From the NCBI RefSeq assembly GCF_025699125.1, contig NZ_JAILWC010000001.1, positions 724,204-788,203 on the forward strand: a stretch of DNA of 64,000 nucleotides, written 5' to 3'. The notes beneath the pieces were generated by a model, which was not told where the DNA came from, made no database searches, and worked only from the letters and a program-made list of their open reading frames with translations. The translations under genes and the position numbers were made by a program. This DNA comes from Nitrosopumilus sp. Lineage in GTDB: Archaea > Thermoproteota > Nitrososphaeria > Nitrososphaerales > Nitrosopumilaceae. How positions within the stretch are numbered: the first letter of the stretch is position 1; every line of letters begins with the position of its first letter. This document shows positions 8,402-16,725 of the stretch, piece after piece.

Positions 8402-10141
8402 ATGAGAGTTGTTGAATTTTCAATAATTTTCTTACTTGTAAGTTTAGGCTTTTCAACATTGGTATATGGGCATGGCTTAGGTGGGGAAACTCATCCACCA
8501 GTAAGTTTGGATGGACGTGACGTTACCTTATCAATAGATATCTCTCCATCAATATTTGACAAAGATGATCCTGAAAGATACATCACCATTAATCTAAGTG
8601 AGTCAAAAAATCAGGCAGTAGTAGAACATGTTACCTTTGCACTTGAGATGTCAAAGGATGGTGAGGAAATTTTTAGAAGAATATTTCATGATGATTTTGG
8701 AAATTTAATTATCAAAGTAATTAATGATGATTCTGATGAAATTAAGATTAAAGGTGATAAATCCCCCGCAATAGAAGCATGGATGAAGACGGCTACAGAA
8801 CCTGTAACCATGACTGGAAATATTTTCAATTCTGGTGGTCTTTACGAGTATAAGATAGAGATTCTAACTGCAGATTCTGATTTTAATTTTCTTGATAAAC
8901 GCCTTGAGTTAGTAGGTGCAGTTAGTCTTGCAGAGTATAATACCTACGAGGTATTTGATTCTGAGCAAGAAACCAATCAAGTGACTGTTATTTCTTATTT
9001 TGATACAATCGAGAATTTTGAATACGGTTCAGAGGAAATTACATTTTCTATGCCTTTTGACTGGAATCAAGACTTTGAGCAACTCAGTGTAGTGCATCAG
9101 GAAGTTAGGATTTCAGAAGGGCTTTCAGAATTTCTTCATACAAAGTATGAGGCAAGAGTAAATGGTGTGCCCCTTTTGGATACTTCAGTTACTATTGATG
9201 ACTATTCAGATGATGGAAGAACCATTCACATTGTATTGAATAGAGAAGAATTAAAACAGATCAGAGAACAGGCAATGGAACTTTCTAGCTCAGAGATGTT
9301 TTTTGAGATAGGTCAAAGTAAGGAATACGGCTTGCCTTTGGAAGCCGTTACTCCTGATCTAAGATACCGAGTAAACTTGTATTGGGAACCTGAGATTATT
9401 TACGCAGACGAAAACACTACTTTCTTTTTAAAATCTAATGAGTTATTCACTGACAAATCTGAAAAAAACATCCAATACAATTTAGAAATGCTACATAATG
9501 GTAATGTAATTTTCAAAGACCAAATATCAGGAACTGTAAATGCTCAAAAACCTGATGAATTTCAATTCAAATTTTCTCCTGAACACGTTGGAACCGTTAC
9601 ACTAAACATGTTTGATATTGAAGGAAACTCATTATCTGATGTCAGTTTTTTGGTAGTTGTTAAACCTCAGGATGTTGCAAAGTTTCCAATTAAATTAGAA
9701 AGTATTTCTGAATCAAACCCCTATAACAGCAAATATGCAGTAGATCTTACTTGGTTTCCAAACGTATTGGAATTAGGGGAATCTGAATTCATTATGACGT
9801 TTACAGAAAAAGATACTGGTAAACCCCTAAGAGATGTCACTTTTGATTTTGTACTGGTAAAAAATGGCACCGAGATACATCGCAAATCAGGCGTGGCAGT
9901 TGCGGGTGGAACCTTTGAGAATTTTGTATTTGTTGAAAAAGAAGCAGGAAATCTTACTCTGAGGATTGAAAAAATTGCAGGTACGGATGAGTACGTTGAG
10001 ATCCAAATTCATGTTACTCCTGAATTTCCATTAGAATTTTTGTTAGTGATTGGAATATCTATAATTTTTATAATTATGCTAACCAAAACAAAATTTCTCA
10101 AAACTCTTCAAATTCAAACGCAAGTTAGTCAAGGAATATGA
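8402..10141 (+). CDS. Large surface protein with C-terminal PEF-type sorting signal
   Basis: A 579-residue protein with an N-terminal signal peptide (to about VYGHG). Two or three beta-sandwich repeats follow (compare YRVNLYWEPEIIYADE with YAVDLTWFPNVLELGE, both like the second domain of the cupredoxin gene). It ends with TPEFPLEF, a transmembrane helix and a basic tail. This matches the layout of PEF-CTERM/PEFG-CTERM proteins, which archaeosortases are thought to process. Third gene of the cupredoxin operon. The shared domain suggests that the operon products assemble on the cell surface. Confidence 0.7.
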   Translation: MRVVEFSIIFLLVSLGFSTLVYGHGLGGETHPPVSLDGRDVTLSIDISPSIFDKDDPERYITINLSESKNQAVVEHVTFALEMSKDGEEIFRRIFHDDFGNLIIKVINDDSDEIKIKGDKSPAIEAWMKTATEPVTMTGNIFNSGGLYEYKIEILTADSDFNFLDKRLELVGAVSLAEYNTYEVFDSEQETNQVTVISYFDTIENFEYGSEEITFSMPFDWNQDFEQLSVVHQEVRISEGLSEFLHTKYEARVNGVPLLDTSVTIDDYSDDGRTIHIVLNREELKQIREQAMELSSSEMFFEIGQSKEYGLPLEAVTPDLRYRVNLYWEPEIIYADENTTFFLKSNELFTDKSEKNIQYNLEMLHNGNVIFKDQISGTVNAQKPDEFQFKFSPEHVGTVTLNMFDIEGNSLSDVSFLVVVKPQDVAKFPIKLESISESNPYNSKYAVDLTWFPNVLELGESEFIMTFTEKDTGKPLRDVTFDFVLVKNGTEIHRKSGVAVAGGTFENFVFVEKEAGNLTLRIEKIAGTDEYVEIQIHVTPEFPLEFLLVIGISIIFIIMLTKTKFLKTLQIQTQVSQGI

Positions 10142-10168
10142 GATTAAATGAGTTGGAGGTAATCAAAA

Positions 10169-10387
10169 ATGAATACGTGTAAAGGAGTATGCATAAAATA
10201 TAAAATTAAGAACTTCAATGGAAATACTAGATATAAAAACAACCAGAAACGTTGCCCTCAATGTAGTGTTTACCTAAATTGTTCTGATGTGAGGTGTCCT
10301 TGCTGTCGTTGTATTTTACGTATTACTCCAAGAGCTGGAAAATCACGTAAACTATTCCAAGAAAGGAAAAATCGCTCTAGATATTAG
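10169..10387 (+). CDS. Small Cys-rich zinc-binding protein (paralogue at 20703-20906)
   Basis: A 72-residue basic protein with C-x3-C near the N-terminus, an N-x-R-Y segment, then QKRCPQC and RCPCC pairs and a basic tail. The same layout (C-x3-C, G-x-R-Y, GQKRCxxC, RCPCC) occurs in the gene at 20703-20906, so the two are paralogues. The paired CxxC motifs indicate a structural zinc or similar metal site. Function unknown. It may bind nucleic acid given its charge. Confidence 0.75.
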   Translation: MNTCKGVCIKYKIKNFNGNTRYKNNQKRCPQCSVYLNCSDVRCPCCRCILRITPRAGKSRKLFQERKNRSRY

Positions 10388-10415
10388 TGAAATTATGTTT
10401 TGAGAGATAGATAGA

Positions 10416-11036
10416 ATGCCTGACGATGATGATTTACCAAAAGATCTAGCTCATATCACTCCTGCATACAAACGCGCTTTATGGATTGTAGTTTTGATCA
10501 ATGTAGGTTATGGAATTGCCGAGATGATTGGTGGATTCCTTGCAGATTCACAAGCACTCAAAGCAGATGCACTTGATTCTCTTGGTGATGGCTCTATCAC
10601 ATTCTTAGGCTTGCTTGCAATAGGATGGGGTCTTAAACTACGAGCTCGCTCAGCTCTATTACAAGGAATATTTCTTGGTGCAATGGGGATTGGCGTTCTT
10701 GGTTATACCATTTATCGTACACAAGTCTTGCATACCCCTGAAGCTGGGCTGATGGGAGTTTTTGGTATTGGTGCACTATTGATCAATGTTATTGCAGTTA
10801 TCATATTGCTTCCACATCGCAAAGGTGATGCTAACGTTCGTGCAGTATGGCTCTTTAGTCGCAATGATGCACTTGGTAATATTTTGGTGATAGTTGGTGC
10901 AGGTTTTGTGTTTTTGACAGGGACATCATACCCTGACCTTATAGTAGCTGGAATAATTGCAAGTCTCTTTTTGCAATCATCGTTCTCAATTATTAAAGAC
11001 GCGAGAAATGATCTAAAACAATCCAAATCTACGTGA
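10416..11036 (+). CDS. Cation diffusion facilitator (CDF) family transporter
   Basis: A 206-residue protein with five or six transmembrane helices. SQALKADALDSLGDG in the second helix carries the family's metal-binding D-x3-D pattern, and SRNDALGN in a later helix supplies the second acidic/Asn pair. Family members export Zn, Co, Fe or related divalent metals by proton exchange. The protein lacks the usual cytoplasmic C-terminal domain, as in short CDF forms. It sits beside a Met-rich secreted protein, suggesting a metal-handling region. Substrate not predictable here. Confidence 0.8.
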   Translation: MPDDDDLPKDLAHITPAYKRALWIVVLINVGYGIAEMIGGFLADSQALKADALDSLGDGSITFLGLLAIGWGLKLRARSALLQGIFLGAMGIGVLGYTIYRTQVLHTPEAGLMGVFGIGALLINVIAVIILLPHRKGDANVRAVWLFSRNDALGNILVIVGAGFVFLTGTSYPDLIVAGIIASLFLQSSFSIIKDARNDLKQSKST

Positions 11037-11061
11037 TCATAACTTGTTTGCAATCATCATC

Positions 11062-11083
11062 CATATGTGAGAATCATATGTGA
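11062..11083. promoter_or_regulatory. Tandem CATATGTGA repeats upstream of the Met-rich gene
   Basis: CATATGTGA occurs at 11062-11070 and 11075-11083, 13 bp apart, upstream of an A/T-rich TATA-like stretch (about 11097-11106) and the start at 11127. It is a candidate activator or repressor site. Confidence 0.35.
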
Positions 11084-11126
11084 AAAATGGTGTCTACTTT
11101 AAATTTAATAAAAACACTCAAAAAAT

Positions 11127-12425
11127 ATGAAAAATGCATTATTTTCTGCAATCTTAATTTTCACTATTGCTACAATTTCACTATCGTTACTTTCTGAGCA
11201 AGTTATGGCACAAACCATTATGACTCCTAGACAACAAATGATGATGGGAACAAATCCAAACCAAATCGTATGTACTGACGGTAAGGTTCTCATGATGAAA
11301 AACATGGGAATGCCTGCATGTGTTAGTCCTGACAGCTATCTGAGATTGGCTGATAGGGGCTGGGGTAGTTGGGATATGAACATGATGACAAAAGACCCAC
11401 AACAAATGCAACGTGTAATGAATAGCATGCTAAGTAATCAACAAACTGGAAAACTATGGTATGATGTAATGAAAAATGATCCTCAACATTTGCAGATGAT
11501 GACTGATCAAATAAAAACAACCATGATGAATCATCCTCAGATGATGAGTCCTATGATGAACACAATGATGGATAATCCAGAACTACGACAACAAATGATG
11601 GATATGATGGTACAACATCAACCAATGATGCAAGTAATGCGAGGAAACAACACTATGATGGATATGATGATGGGCAGTACAATGAATCACGGGATGATGG
11701 GAATGATGAATGATCCTGCTATGAGACAACAGATGATGGATATGATGATGAATCATCCTCAGATGATGTATGATATGATGAACAATGGAATGATGATGAA
11801 CATAATGAATGGCAAAATGATGACTGGTAACATGATGGGCGGTTCTATGATGGGAAACAACATGATGGGCGGTTCTATGATGGGAAACAACATGATGGGC
11901 GGTTCTATGATGGGAAACAACATGATGGGCGGTTCTATGATGGGAAACAACATGATGGGCGGTTCTATGATGGGAATGAATCATGGAATGATGTCAAATA
12001 TGAATAATGTGAGTGCTATGGGAACTGCAATGAATGATCCTGAACTAAGACAACAGATGATGTATGATATGATGAATCATCCACAGATGATGTATGATAT
12101 GATGAACAGTAATCAAATGATGAACAGGATGAATATGGGAACTATGATGAACAGTAATTGGACTGTGAACAATCCACAAATGATGAACAACATGATGGGT
12201 CAAATGATGAATGATCCTCAAATAATGCAGAACATGCATGATATGATGTTAAACAACCCTTGGCACATGCAAGGCATGATGGGAAACATGATGAATCCAA
12301 TGATGGATGTTATGATGGATGAACCAGAATTACGTCAACAAATGATGGATAACATGATGATGCACCCTCAGATGATGAATGAAATAATGAACAATCAACA
12401 GTTTATGCAGACTTTGAATCCATAA
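11127..12425 (+). CDS. Secreted methionine-rich protein, probable copper-binding
   Basis: A signal peptide ending in VMAQ is followed by GKVLMMKNMGMPACVSP and LRLADRGWG, a motif also present in secreted proteins of this window (P-x-C-V ... L-x-x-R-G). The rest is dominated by MM pairs: NDPxxMQQMM-like repeats and a block of five MMGGSMMGNN-type units at residues 236-285. Dense Met clusters are known to bind Cu(I) in periplasmic copper proteins. By analogy this is an extracellular copper buffer. The binding is inferred. Neighbours are a CDF transporter and an HxlR/cupredoxin operon. Confidence 0.7.
   Translation: MKNALFSAILIFTIATISLSLLSEQVMAQTIMTPRQQMMMGTNPNQIVCTDGKVLMMKNMGMPACVSPDSYLRLADRGWGSWDMNMMTKDPQQMQRVMNSMLSNQQTGKLWYDVMKNDPQHLQMMTDQIKTTMMNHPQMMSPMMNTMMDNPELRQQMMDMMVQHQPMMQVMRGNNTMMDMMMGSTMNHGMMGMMNDPAMRQQMMDMMMNHPQMMYDMMNNGMMMNIMNGKMMTGNMMGGSMMGNNMMGGSMMGNNMMGGSMMGNNMMGGSMMGNNMMGGSMMGMNHGMMSNMNNVSAMGTAMNDPELRQQMMYDMMNHPQMMYDMMNSNQMMNRMNMGTMMNSNWTVNNPQMMNNMMGQMMNDPQIMQNMHDMMLNNPWHMQGMMGNMMNPMMDVMMDEPELRQQMMDNMMMHPQMMNEIMNNQQFMQTLNP
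11832..11981 (+). repeat. Five tandem 30-bp coding repeats
   Basis: Units start at 11832, 11862, 11892, 11922 and 11952. The first four look identical, each encoding MMGGSMMGNN. The fifth ends in MN instead of NN. This indicates recent expansion within the Met-rich gene. Confidence 0.9.
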
Positions 12426-12454
12426 TTTTGAAATCTAATTCAATCTAGTTTTAC

Positions 12455-12829
12455 TTATACACCTAAATTCTTTGGTTTATGTTTACAAGAACATTCCTTG
12501 ATGGTAGCCCCTTTTCTTAATGCAGACCACCTAATAAGTGGAATTATAATGTCATACAATCCTTTACCATCTTTGGTTAGACTGTACTCTACTCGTGGGG
12601 GAGTTTCTCTGAAGGATTCTTTTGAAATTAATTTACTGTCTTGCAGACCTTCAAGTGTGTTGACTAATGATTTTGATGTAATTCCCAAAAGTTCATTTTT
12701 TAATTCATTGAATCTTATTGTTCTGTGATTCCCAATTTCATAAATTACAAGTAATGCCCATTTTTTTCCAATAATATCAATAGTTCCTTGTAGAGGACAA
12801 AATAATGCAACATTTGAGCGACGTTTCAT
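12455..12829 (-). CDS. HxlR-family transcriptional regulator
   Basis: The sequence FCPLQGTIDIIGKKWALLVIYEI is the HxlR/MarR-like hallmark, followed by RFNELKNELLGITSKSLVNTL (recognition helix) and the wing at TPPRVEYSLTKDG. The start is placed at 12829 (M4 of the longest frame) because the TATA box at 12856-12862 would put transcription start near 12833. The C-terminus carries CSCKH which, with Cys near residue 9, could sense metal or redox state. Divergent from the CPAC membrane gene at 12888, which it probably controls. Confidence 0.85.
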   Translation of the reverse strand: MKRRSNVALFCPLQGTIDIIGKKWALLVIYEIGNHRTIRFNELKNELLGITSKSLVNTLEGLQDSKLISKESFRETPPRVEYSLTKDGKGLYDIIIPLIRWSALRKGATIKECSCKHKPKNLGV

Positions 12830-12838
12830 TAGTATCAT

Positions 12839-12855
12839 GGTATATACTTTATACC
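12839..12855. promoter_or_regulatory. Palindromic operator GGTATATACTTTATACC
   Basis: A perfect 6-bp inverted repeat (GGTATA/TATACC, 5-bp centre) lies between the hxlR start and the shared TATA box. It is well placed for autorepression by the HxlR protein and for control of the divergent operon. Confidence 0.6.
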
Positions 12856-12862
12856 TTAAATA
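12856..12862. promoter_or_regulatory. Shared TATA box TTAAATA between divergent genes
   Basis: Its centre at 12859 is 29-30 nt from both the minus-strand ATG at 12829 and the plus-strand GTG at 12888, so a single element could direct both divergent transcripts. Confidence 0.45.
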
Positions 12863-12887
12863 GTTTCTAAATTATACTAATTCCATC

Positions 12888-13388
12888 GTGAATAAACTAA
12901 ACATGATTGCAATGATTCTAAAGCAACGCAAATATGCGATGATTGCACTTTTAGCTTCCACTGGATTTGGTCTAGTACATTACTTTTTGTCCATGTCAAT
13001 GCTTCAAACCCATTTTGACGTGATAGCCGAATCAATACCATTGTATCTTGCTACTTCCCTTTCACTATCAGCAGTAGTTGCGATATTAGCTGGTGTGAAT
13101 ATTTCATTACTTGTGTATAAGATCAAAGGAGTAAGAGGAATTAACCTAAAAAAATCGGGAGGTTCCACTGTTGCAGGAAGTGCTTTTGCAGTATTTACGC
13201 CGGGATGTCCTGCATGTACTACACCACTTATAGTAATTCTAGGAGCAGTGGGTGGTCTTGCAGTTTTTCCATTACAGGGATTAGAGTTGAAGATTATCTC
13301 AGTTGTAGCATTACTATTTTCAATATATTGGGTATCAAGGGGATTGCAACAACCAAGTTGTTGTAATATGAAGGAAAAAATACAATGA
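12888..13388 (+). CDS. Membrane protein with TPGCPACTTP motif
   Basis: A 166-residue protein with four hydrophobic helices. The third begins with a Cys pair (PGCPAC). The C-terminus has SCC. Its second half aligns by eye with the protein at 14899 (K-K-x-G-x-x-x-V-G-S ... C-x-x-C ... E-x-K-I), so the two are paralogues at either end of the same operon. Membrane Cys pairs suggest metal (Cu) or thiol chemistry, an inference from the cupredoxin neighbour. GTG start at 12888; an ATG at 12903 is an alternative. Confidence 0.7.
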   Translation: MNKLNMIAMILKQRKYAMIALLASTGFGLVHYFLSMSMLQTHFDVIAESIPLYLATSLSLSAVVAILAGVNISLLVYKIKGVRGINLKKSGGSTVAGSAFAVFTPGCPACTTPLIVILGAVGGLAVFPLQGLELKIISVVALLFSIYWVSRGLQQPSCCNMKEKIQ

Positions 13389-13792
13389 AATCACTTTTTT
13401 TTACAGTAGGTATTGGTGTAAGTTTACTTTTTGTAGGGTTTTTGGGAGGGTATGTCATATCCGAACAAAACTCCTTAATGAATATGATGAGCATGTCAAG
13501 TTTTGGAAATAATCTTAATTCAAAGTCAATTCATATGGGAATGAACATGTTTATGCCAAACCAATTACACATAGAATCCAATACAACAATCTCTTGGCAA
13601 ACCCATGACATGGGAACACATAATGTTTCAGGTATTTTTAAAACAGATTTGGGAAATGAAATTACCATACTAAGTGGAGACATAGGTCACATGCAAACAT
13701 GGAGTTATACATTTGAAGAATCAGGTGTTTTTGAATACACATGTGGTTATCACGAAAATGAAGGAATGAAAGGAGAAATCATAATTGTATAA
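13385..13792 (+). CDS. Membrane-anchored cupredoxin, small
   Basis: An N-terminal anchor (VGIGVSLLFVGFLGGYVI) is followed by a Met-rich linker (MNMMSMSS) and a blue-copper domain with His79 (GTHNV), Cys120, His123 and Met128 (YTCGYHENEGM) as likely type 1 ligands. It overlaps the upstream gene by ATGA, so the two are coupled. Probably an extracytoplasmic electron carrier or copper carrier working with the CPAC membrane protein. Confidence 0.85.
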   Translation: MKSLFFTVGIGVSLLFVGFLGGYVISEQNSLMNMMSMSSFGNNLNSKSIHMGMNMFMPNQLHIESNTTISWQTHDMGTHNVSGIFKTDLGNEITILSGDIGHMQTWSYTFEESGVFEYTCGYHENEGMKGEIIIV

Positions 13793-13834
13793 TTGCAATT
13801 TTTTAGATTTGATAATTAAACAAGTGATGAAAAG

Positions 13835-14803
13835 ATGAAAAAGCAAAAAACAAGTAAATCAAACAAAATACCTTTCATAATTGGTATTCTAGTCTCAATA
13901 TCTGCCGTTATTGGAATATTTTTTATTGGTTCATCACTTATTGCAGAACAATCAACAAACATGGAACATTCGATGATTCCTTCTGCCAAACTTGATTCCA
14001 AGATAGTTGATTGGCTCCACGTTCATGGTTTGGGATTAGATCCTGCGGATAATTCCATTTTGTATATTGCCACTCATGGCGATTTCTATCAAAGTATTAG
14101 CGGTGCTCCTCCTATCAAAGTAGACAAGGTAAGAGCTGATTACATGGCATTTAATGCGCCTTTGGTTTCTGGATATCCTCTTTATGCAAGTGGTCATCCC
14201 TCAACTGGGGGAAACACAGGACTAATCAAAAGTAATGACAGGGGAGTAACTTGGCAACATGTATCTAATGTGATAGAACCTCCCGTCGATTTTCATGCAA
14301 TGGCAGTAAGCAAACAAAATCCAGAAACAATCGTTGGTTTTGACAGTGGGGCAAGAGGATTATTCAAAACTATTAACGCTGGAAAAACTTGGGAAACACT
14401 AGAGTACCCAGAATATATTTCCGCACTGACAATTTCACCTTTAGATTCAGAACTAATATTTGCAGGTACTGGAAATGGTATTTTTAAATCCAATAATGGT
14501 GGAAAGACTTGGATTCATCTTGATATGTATCGCGGATTAAGCGTATTTGCATTAGCCTTTGATGATACGGGAAAATTGTTTGCATCAATTAAAACCGTTG
14601 GCATAGTTCAATCAGATGATTTAGGAGATACATGGGAAAATCTGATGTCTGTAGATCTTACAGTTACAAGCATTACTGCTGATTCACAAAATAATGGACT
14701 CTATGTTTCGGGATTTTCTTCGGATGGATATCAAGAAGTCTACAAAATTTCTTACGATGGAAGTTCTTATGATTTGATTGGAACTAACAAGGGGTTAAAA
14801 TAA
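13835..14803 (+). CDS. Membrane-anchored BNR/sialidase-type beta-propeller protein
   Basis: One N-terminal helix (IPFIIGILVSISAVIGIFFIG) anchors a propeller. Asp-box repeats are visible: SNDRGVTWQHVS, INAGKTWETL, SNNGGKTWIHL and SDDLGDTWENL (S/N-x-D/N-x-G-x-T-W). Such propellers occur in photosystem II assembly factor-like and F510_1955-type proteins. An enzymatic sialidase activity is not implied. Operon position between a cupredoxin and Cys-rich proteins suggests a role in metal-protein assembly on the outside of the cell (inference). Confidence 0.75.
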   Translation: MKKQKTSKSNKIPFIIGILVSISAVIGIFFIGSSLIAEQSTNMEHSMIPSAKLDSKIVDWLHVHGLGLDPADNSILYIATHGDFYQSISGAPPIKVDKVRADYMAFNAPLVSGYPLYASGHPSTGGNTGLIKSNDRGVTWQHVSNVIEPPVDFHAMAVSKQNPETIVGFDSGARGLFKTINAGKTWETLEYPEYISALTISPLDSELIFAGTGNGIFKSNNGGKTWIHLDMYRGLSVFALAFDDTGKLFASIKTVGIVQSDDLGDTWENLMSVDLTVTSITADSQNNGLYVSGFSSDGYQEVYKISYDGSSYDLIGTNKGLK

Positions 14804-14905
14804 TTGAATTCAAAAAAACAATTTTGTGGTTATTGTCCCAAAGACAAGTGCCTGCTAGATTGTAAAATTTGTAATTCTAAATTAGGTGAGGAGTGTAATT
14901 GTTAA
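14804..14905 (+). CDS. 33-residue Cys-rich peptide, candidate metal-binding protein
   Basis: TTG follows the previous stop with no gap. The frame reads FCGYCPKDKCLLDCKIC then ECNC, seven Cys in 33 residues. The stop overlaps the next start by 7 bases. The Cys spacing (C-x2-C-x4-C-x3-C-x2-C-x7-C-x-C) looks metallothionein- or zinc/iron-cluster-like. The exact fit between two coding genes, its composition and the metal context argue for a real gene. I know of no named family. Confidence 0.6.
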   Translation: MNSKKQFCGYCPKDKCLLDCKICNSKLGEECNC

Positions 14906-15435
14906 CAATGATTCTGCATAAACAAACTCTCAAGCTAGTTTATTCTAATATCTTATCATGGGTTATTTCTATCTCTTTATTTTCCACACTTTTTGTATTC
15001 ATGTTGTATGCTAGAGAATTCTTGTTCTTTGAGCCATTTTTTGTATTTCATCTTCCTGTAGATTGGATTCCCAGTTTTATTCTGATAGTCATAGTTTCAG
15101 GGCTTGTTGGACTAGTGACTAATTTAGCTGTTTTTCAAATGAGAGTTCTAAAAGCAAATTCTAAGAAAACTGGAACTGGAGTGGTTGGCTCTGTTATAGG
15201 TGTAAGTGCAGGCGTGTGTTCTAGTTGTGGACAAATAGGATTTGCAATAATCTCCACATTGGGGGTTGTAGGGTCTACGTCACTATCATTTCTAACTACA
15301 TATGAGATTCCAATTAGATTGCTTGCCATAGCAATACTTTCTGGCTCTTATTTTGTTATGATCAAGGGAATTTCTAGAGGATGTAAAGTTAATCTGAATG
15401 ATTCAAGCCATATTGCCAAAATACGTAAAGATTAG
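14899..15435 (+). CDS. Membrane protein with GVCSSCGQ motif, paralogue of the 12888 protein
   Basis: A 178-residue protein with four hydrophobic helices and a Cys pair (VCSSCG) entering the third, the same position as PGCPAC in the protein at 12888. A further Cys lies near the C-terminus (SRGCKVN). The TTG at 14899 overlaps the Cys-rich peptide gene; an ATG at 14908 is also possible. It is the last gene of the hxlR-divergent operon. Probable metal or thiol membrane function; substrate unknown. Confidence 0.65.
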   Translation: MLTMILHKQTLKLVYSNILSWVISISLFSTLFVFMLYAREFLFFEPFFVFHLPVDWIPSFILIVIVSGLVGLVTNLAVFQMRVLKANSKKTGTGVVGSVIGVSAGVCSSCGQIGFAIISTLGVVGSTSLSFLTTYEIPIRLLAIAILSGSYFVMIKGISRGCKVNLNDSSHIAKIRKD

Positions 15436-15642
15436 AATCATTCCTAAAATAGCCACCAATTAAAAGTCAATATTTCCTAATCTAAATTATAGTTCAAAGA
15501 TAAAACTAAGAAATCATAAATTTAACATACAAAAAATGATTTTTGAAATTAAGTTCAAGTGTGTTTAACAAACTTAGCTAAACTCTATCAAGATCACTTG
15601 TGTAGAAGCCTTTTTCAATGTAAAAAATTTCATTCATAATAT

Positions 15643-16722
15643 ATGAAATATTTCATAATTTTCTTGGTTTTGGCAAGCTTTGCAATACTCGTGCCACAAT
15701 CTTTTGCCGAGTGCACCTCATTACCGTGTGATGATGCCAATATCAAACTAGGTGAGCCAAACTATCGATTTGTTGATTTTTCATATGCAAATACAGTTGA
15801 AGACTCGATTAGATTCGTTTTGGAAAGAACTGGATACGGGAATTGTACTCCATATAATGCTGAGATAACTGACGAAGACGGCAATCTTGTATGGGGAGAA
15901 GCTACTTTTGCTCTATGTGATCCAATCACAAACCCTTCTTTGATTACGTCACAAATCAAAATCGGCTACAATGAAGATAATCCCATAATCATCAAAGAGT
16001 CTGGAACATATTTTATCAAAGTGCAAATTGATGACGGAAGCATAGAGCAAGAATTTATTGTAAGGCAAAATCATACTGGCATATCTCTTGATAAAACAGT
16101 TTACCCTGTTCCGTGGATGATAGAATCTCCACTAAAACAAGTCAAAGATGGAGTGCCAATCAATTTAATCAAATGTAATGAATCATTACAGCTTGAATGG
16201 AAACTAGATTTACAACCCATTTGTATTACAAGTGAAACAGCAGGAGAATTAATCAAAAGAGGAGTAATCAAACTTCGACTTGGAATGCCTGCTGAAAATA
16301 TAACCCAAGAAAGACTATGCGTATGGTATCCTGAAAATCCACTAATTCAGAGACACTGTGATTGGAAAACTAACATCCTGTTTACATTCAAAGATGAAGG
16401 ATTAGTTCCGGCATATGATGAAATACTACGTTTGTATGCAATGGAGAAAAGACAACTATTTCGAGATTTTCAATCTAATATTCAAGAAAAATATGGTTCT
16501 GAACATATGTGGGAATTATTGCCATCCCATTATAGAGGATATGATTATCATCGAGACGCTTTAGAGTTTGGAATACATCATGAAGTATTTGATGAAGAAT
16601 CGGCTCCAAAATACGTTGAATTTATCCGAAGTATTATTGGAGAAAATGTGAACCTTACTGTTAGACCTGCTTACCCTATAGTACCTCAATCTTTTCCTAC
16701 TGGAGAATTTTCTGAGGACTAG
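15643..16722 (+). CDS. Secreted protein leading MKTR operon 1
   Basis: A signal peptide (MKYFIIFLVLASFAILVPQSFA) is nearly the same as that of the gene leading operon 2 at 41572. A beta-rich region follows, then PLKQVKDGVPIN and the motif I-K-C-N-E-S-L ... P-I-C-I ... L-I-K-R-G, recurrent in secreted thaumarchaeal proteins. The C-terminal 150 residues (W-D/Y/H-rich) are of unknown fold. Three bases separate it from the next ATG. Likely extracellular; function unknown. Confidence 0.7.
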   Translation: MKYFIIFLVLASFAILVPQSFAECTSLPCDDANIKLGEPNYRFVDFSYANTVEDSIRFVLERTGYGNCTPYNAEITDEDGNLVWGEATFALCDPITNPSLITSQIKIGYNEDNPIIIKESGTYFIKVQIDDGSIEQEFIVRQNHTGISLDKTVYPVPWMIESPLKQVKDGVPINLIKCNESLQLEWKLDLQPICITSETAGELIKRGVIKLRLGMPAENITQERLCVWYPENPLIQRHCDWKTNILFTFKDEGLVPAYDEILRLYAMEKRQLFRDFQSNIQEKYGSEHMWELLPSHYRGYDYHRDALEFGIHHEVFDEESAPKYVEFIRSIIGENVNLTVRPAYPIVPQSFPTGEFSED

Positions 16723-16725
16723 AAG

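Noticed and set aside
11583-11984. His-rich antisense ORF in the Met-rich gene
   Set aside because: The ATG-rich sense strand gives CAT codons on the other strand. Composition artefact.
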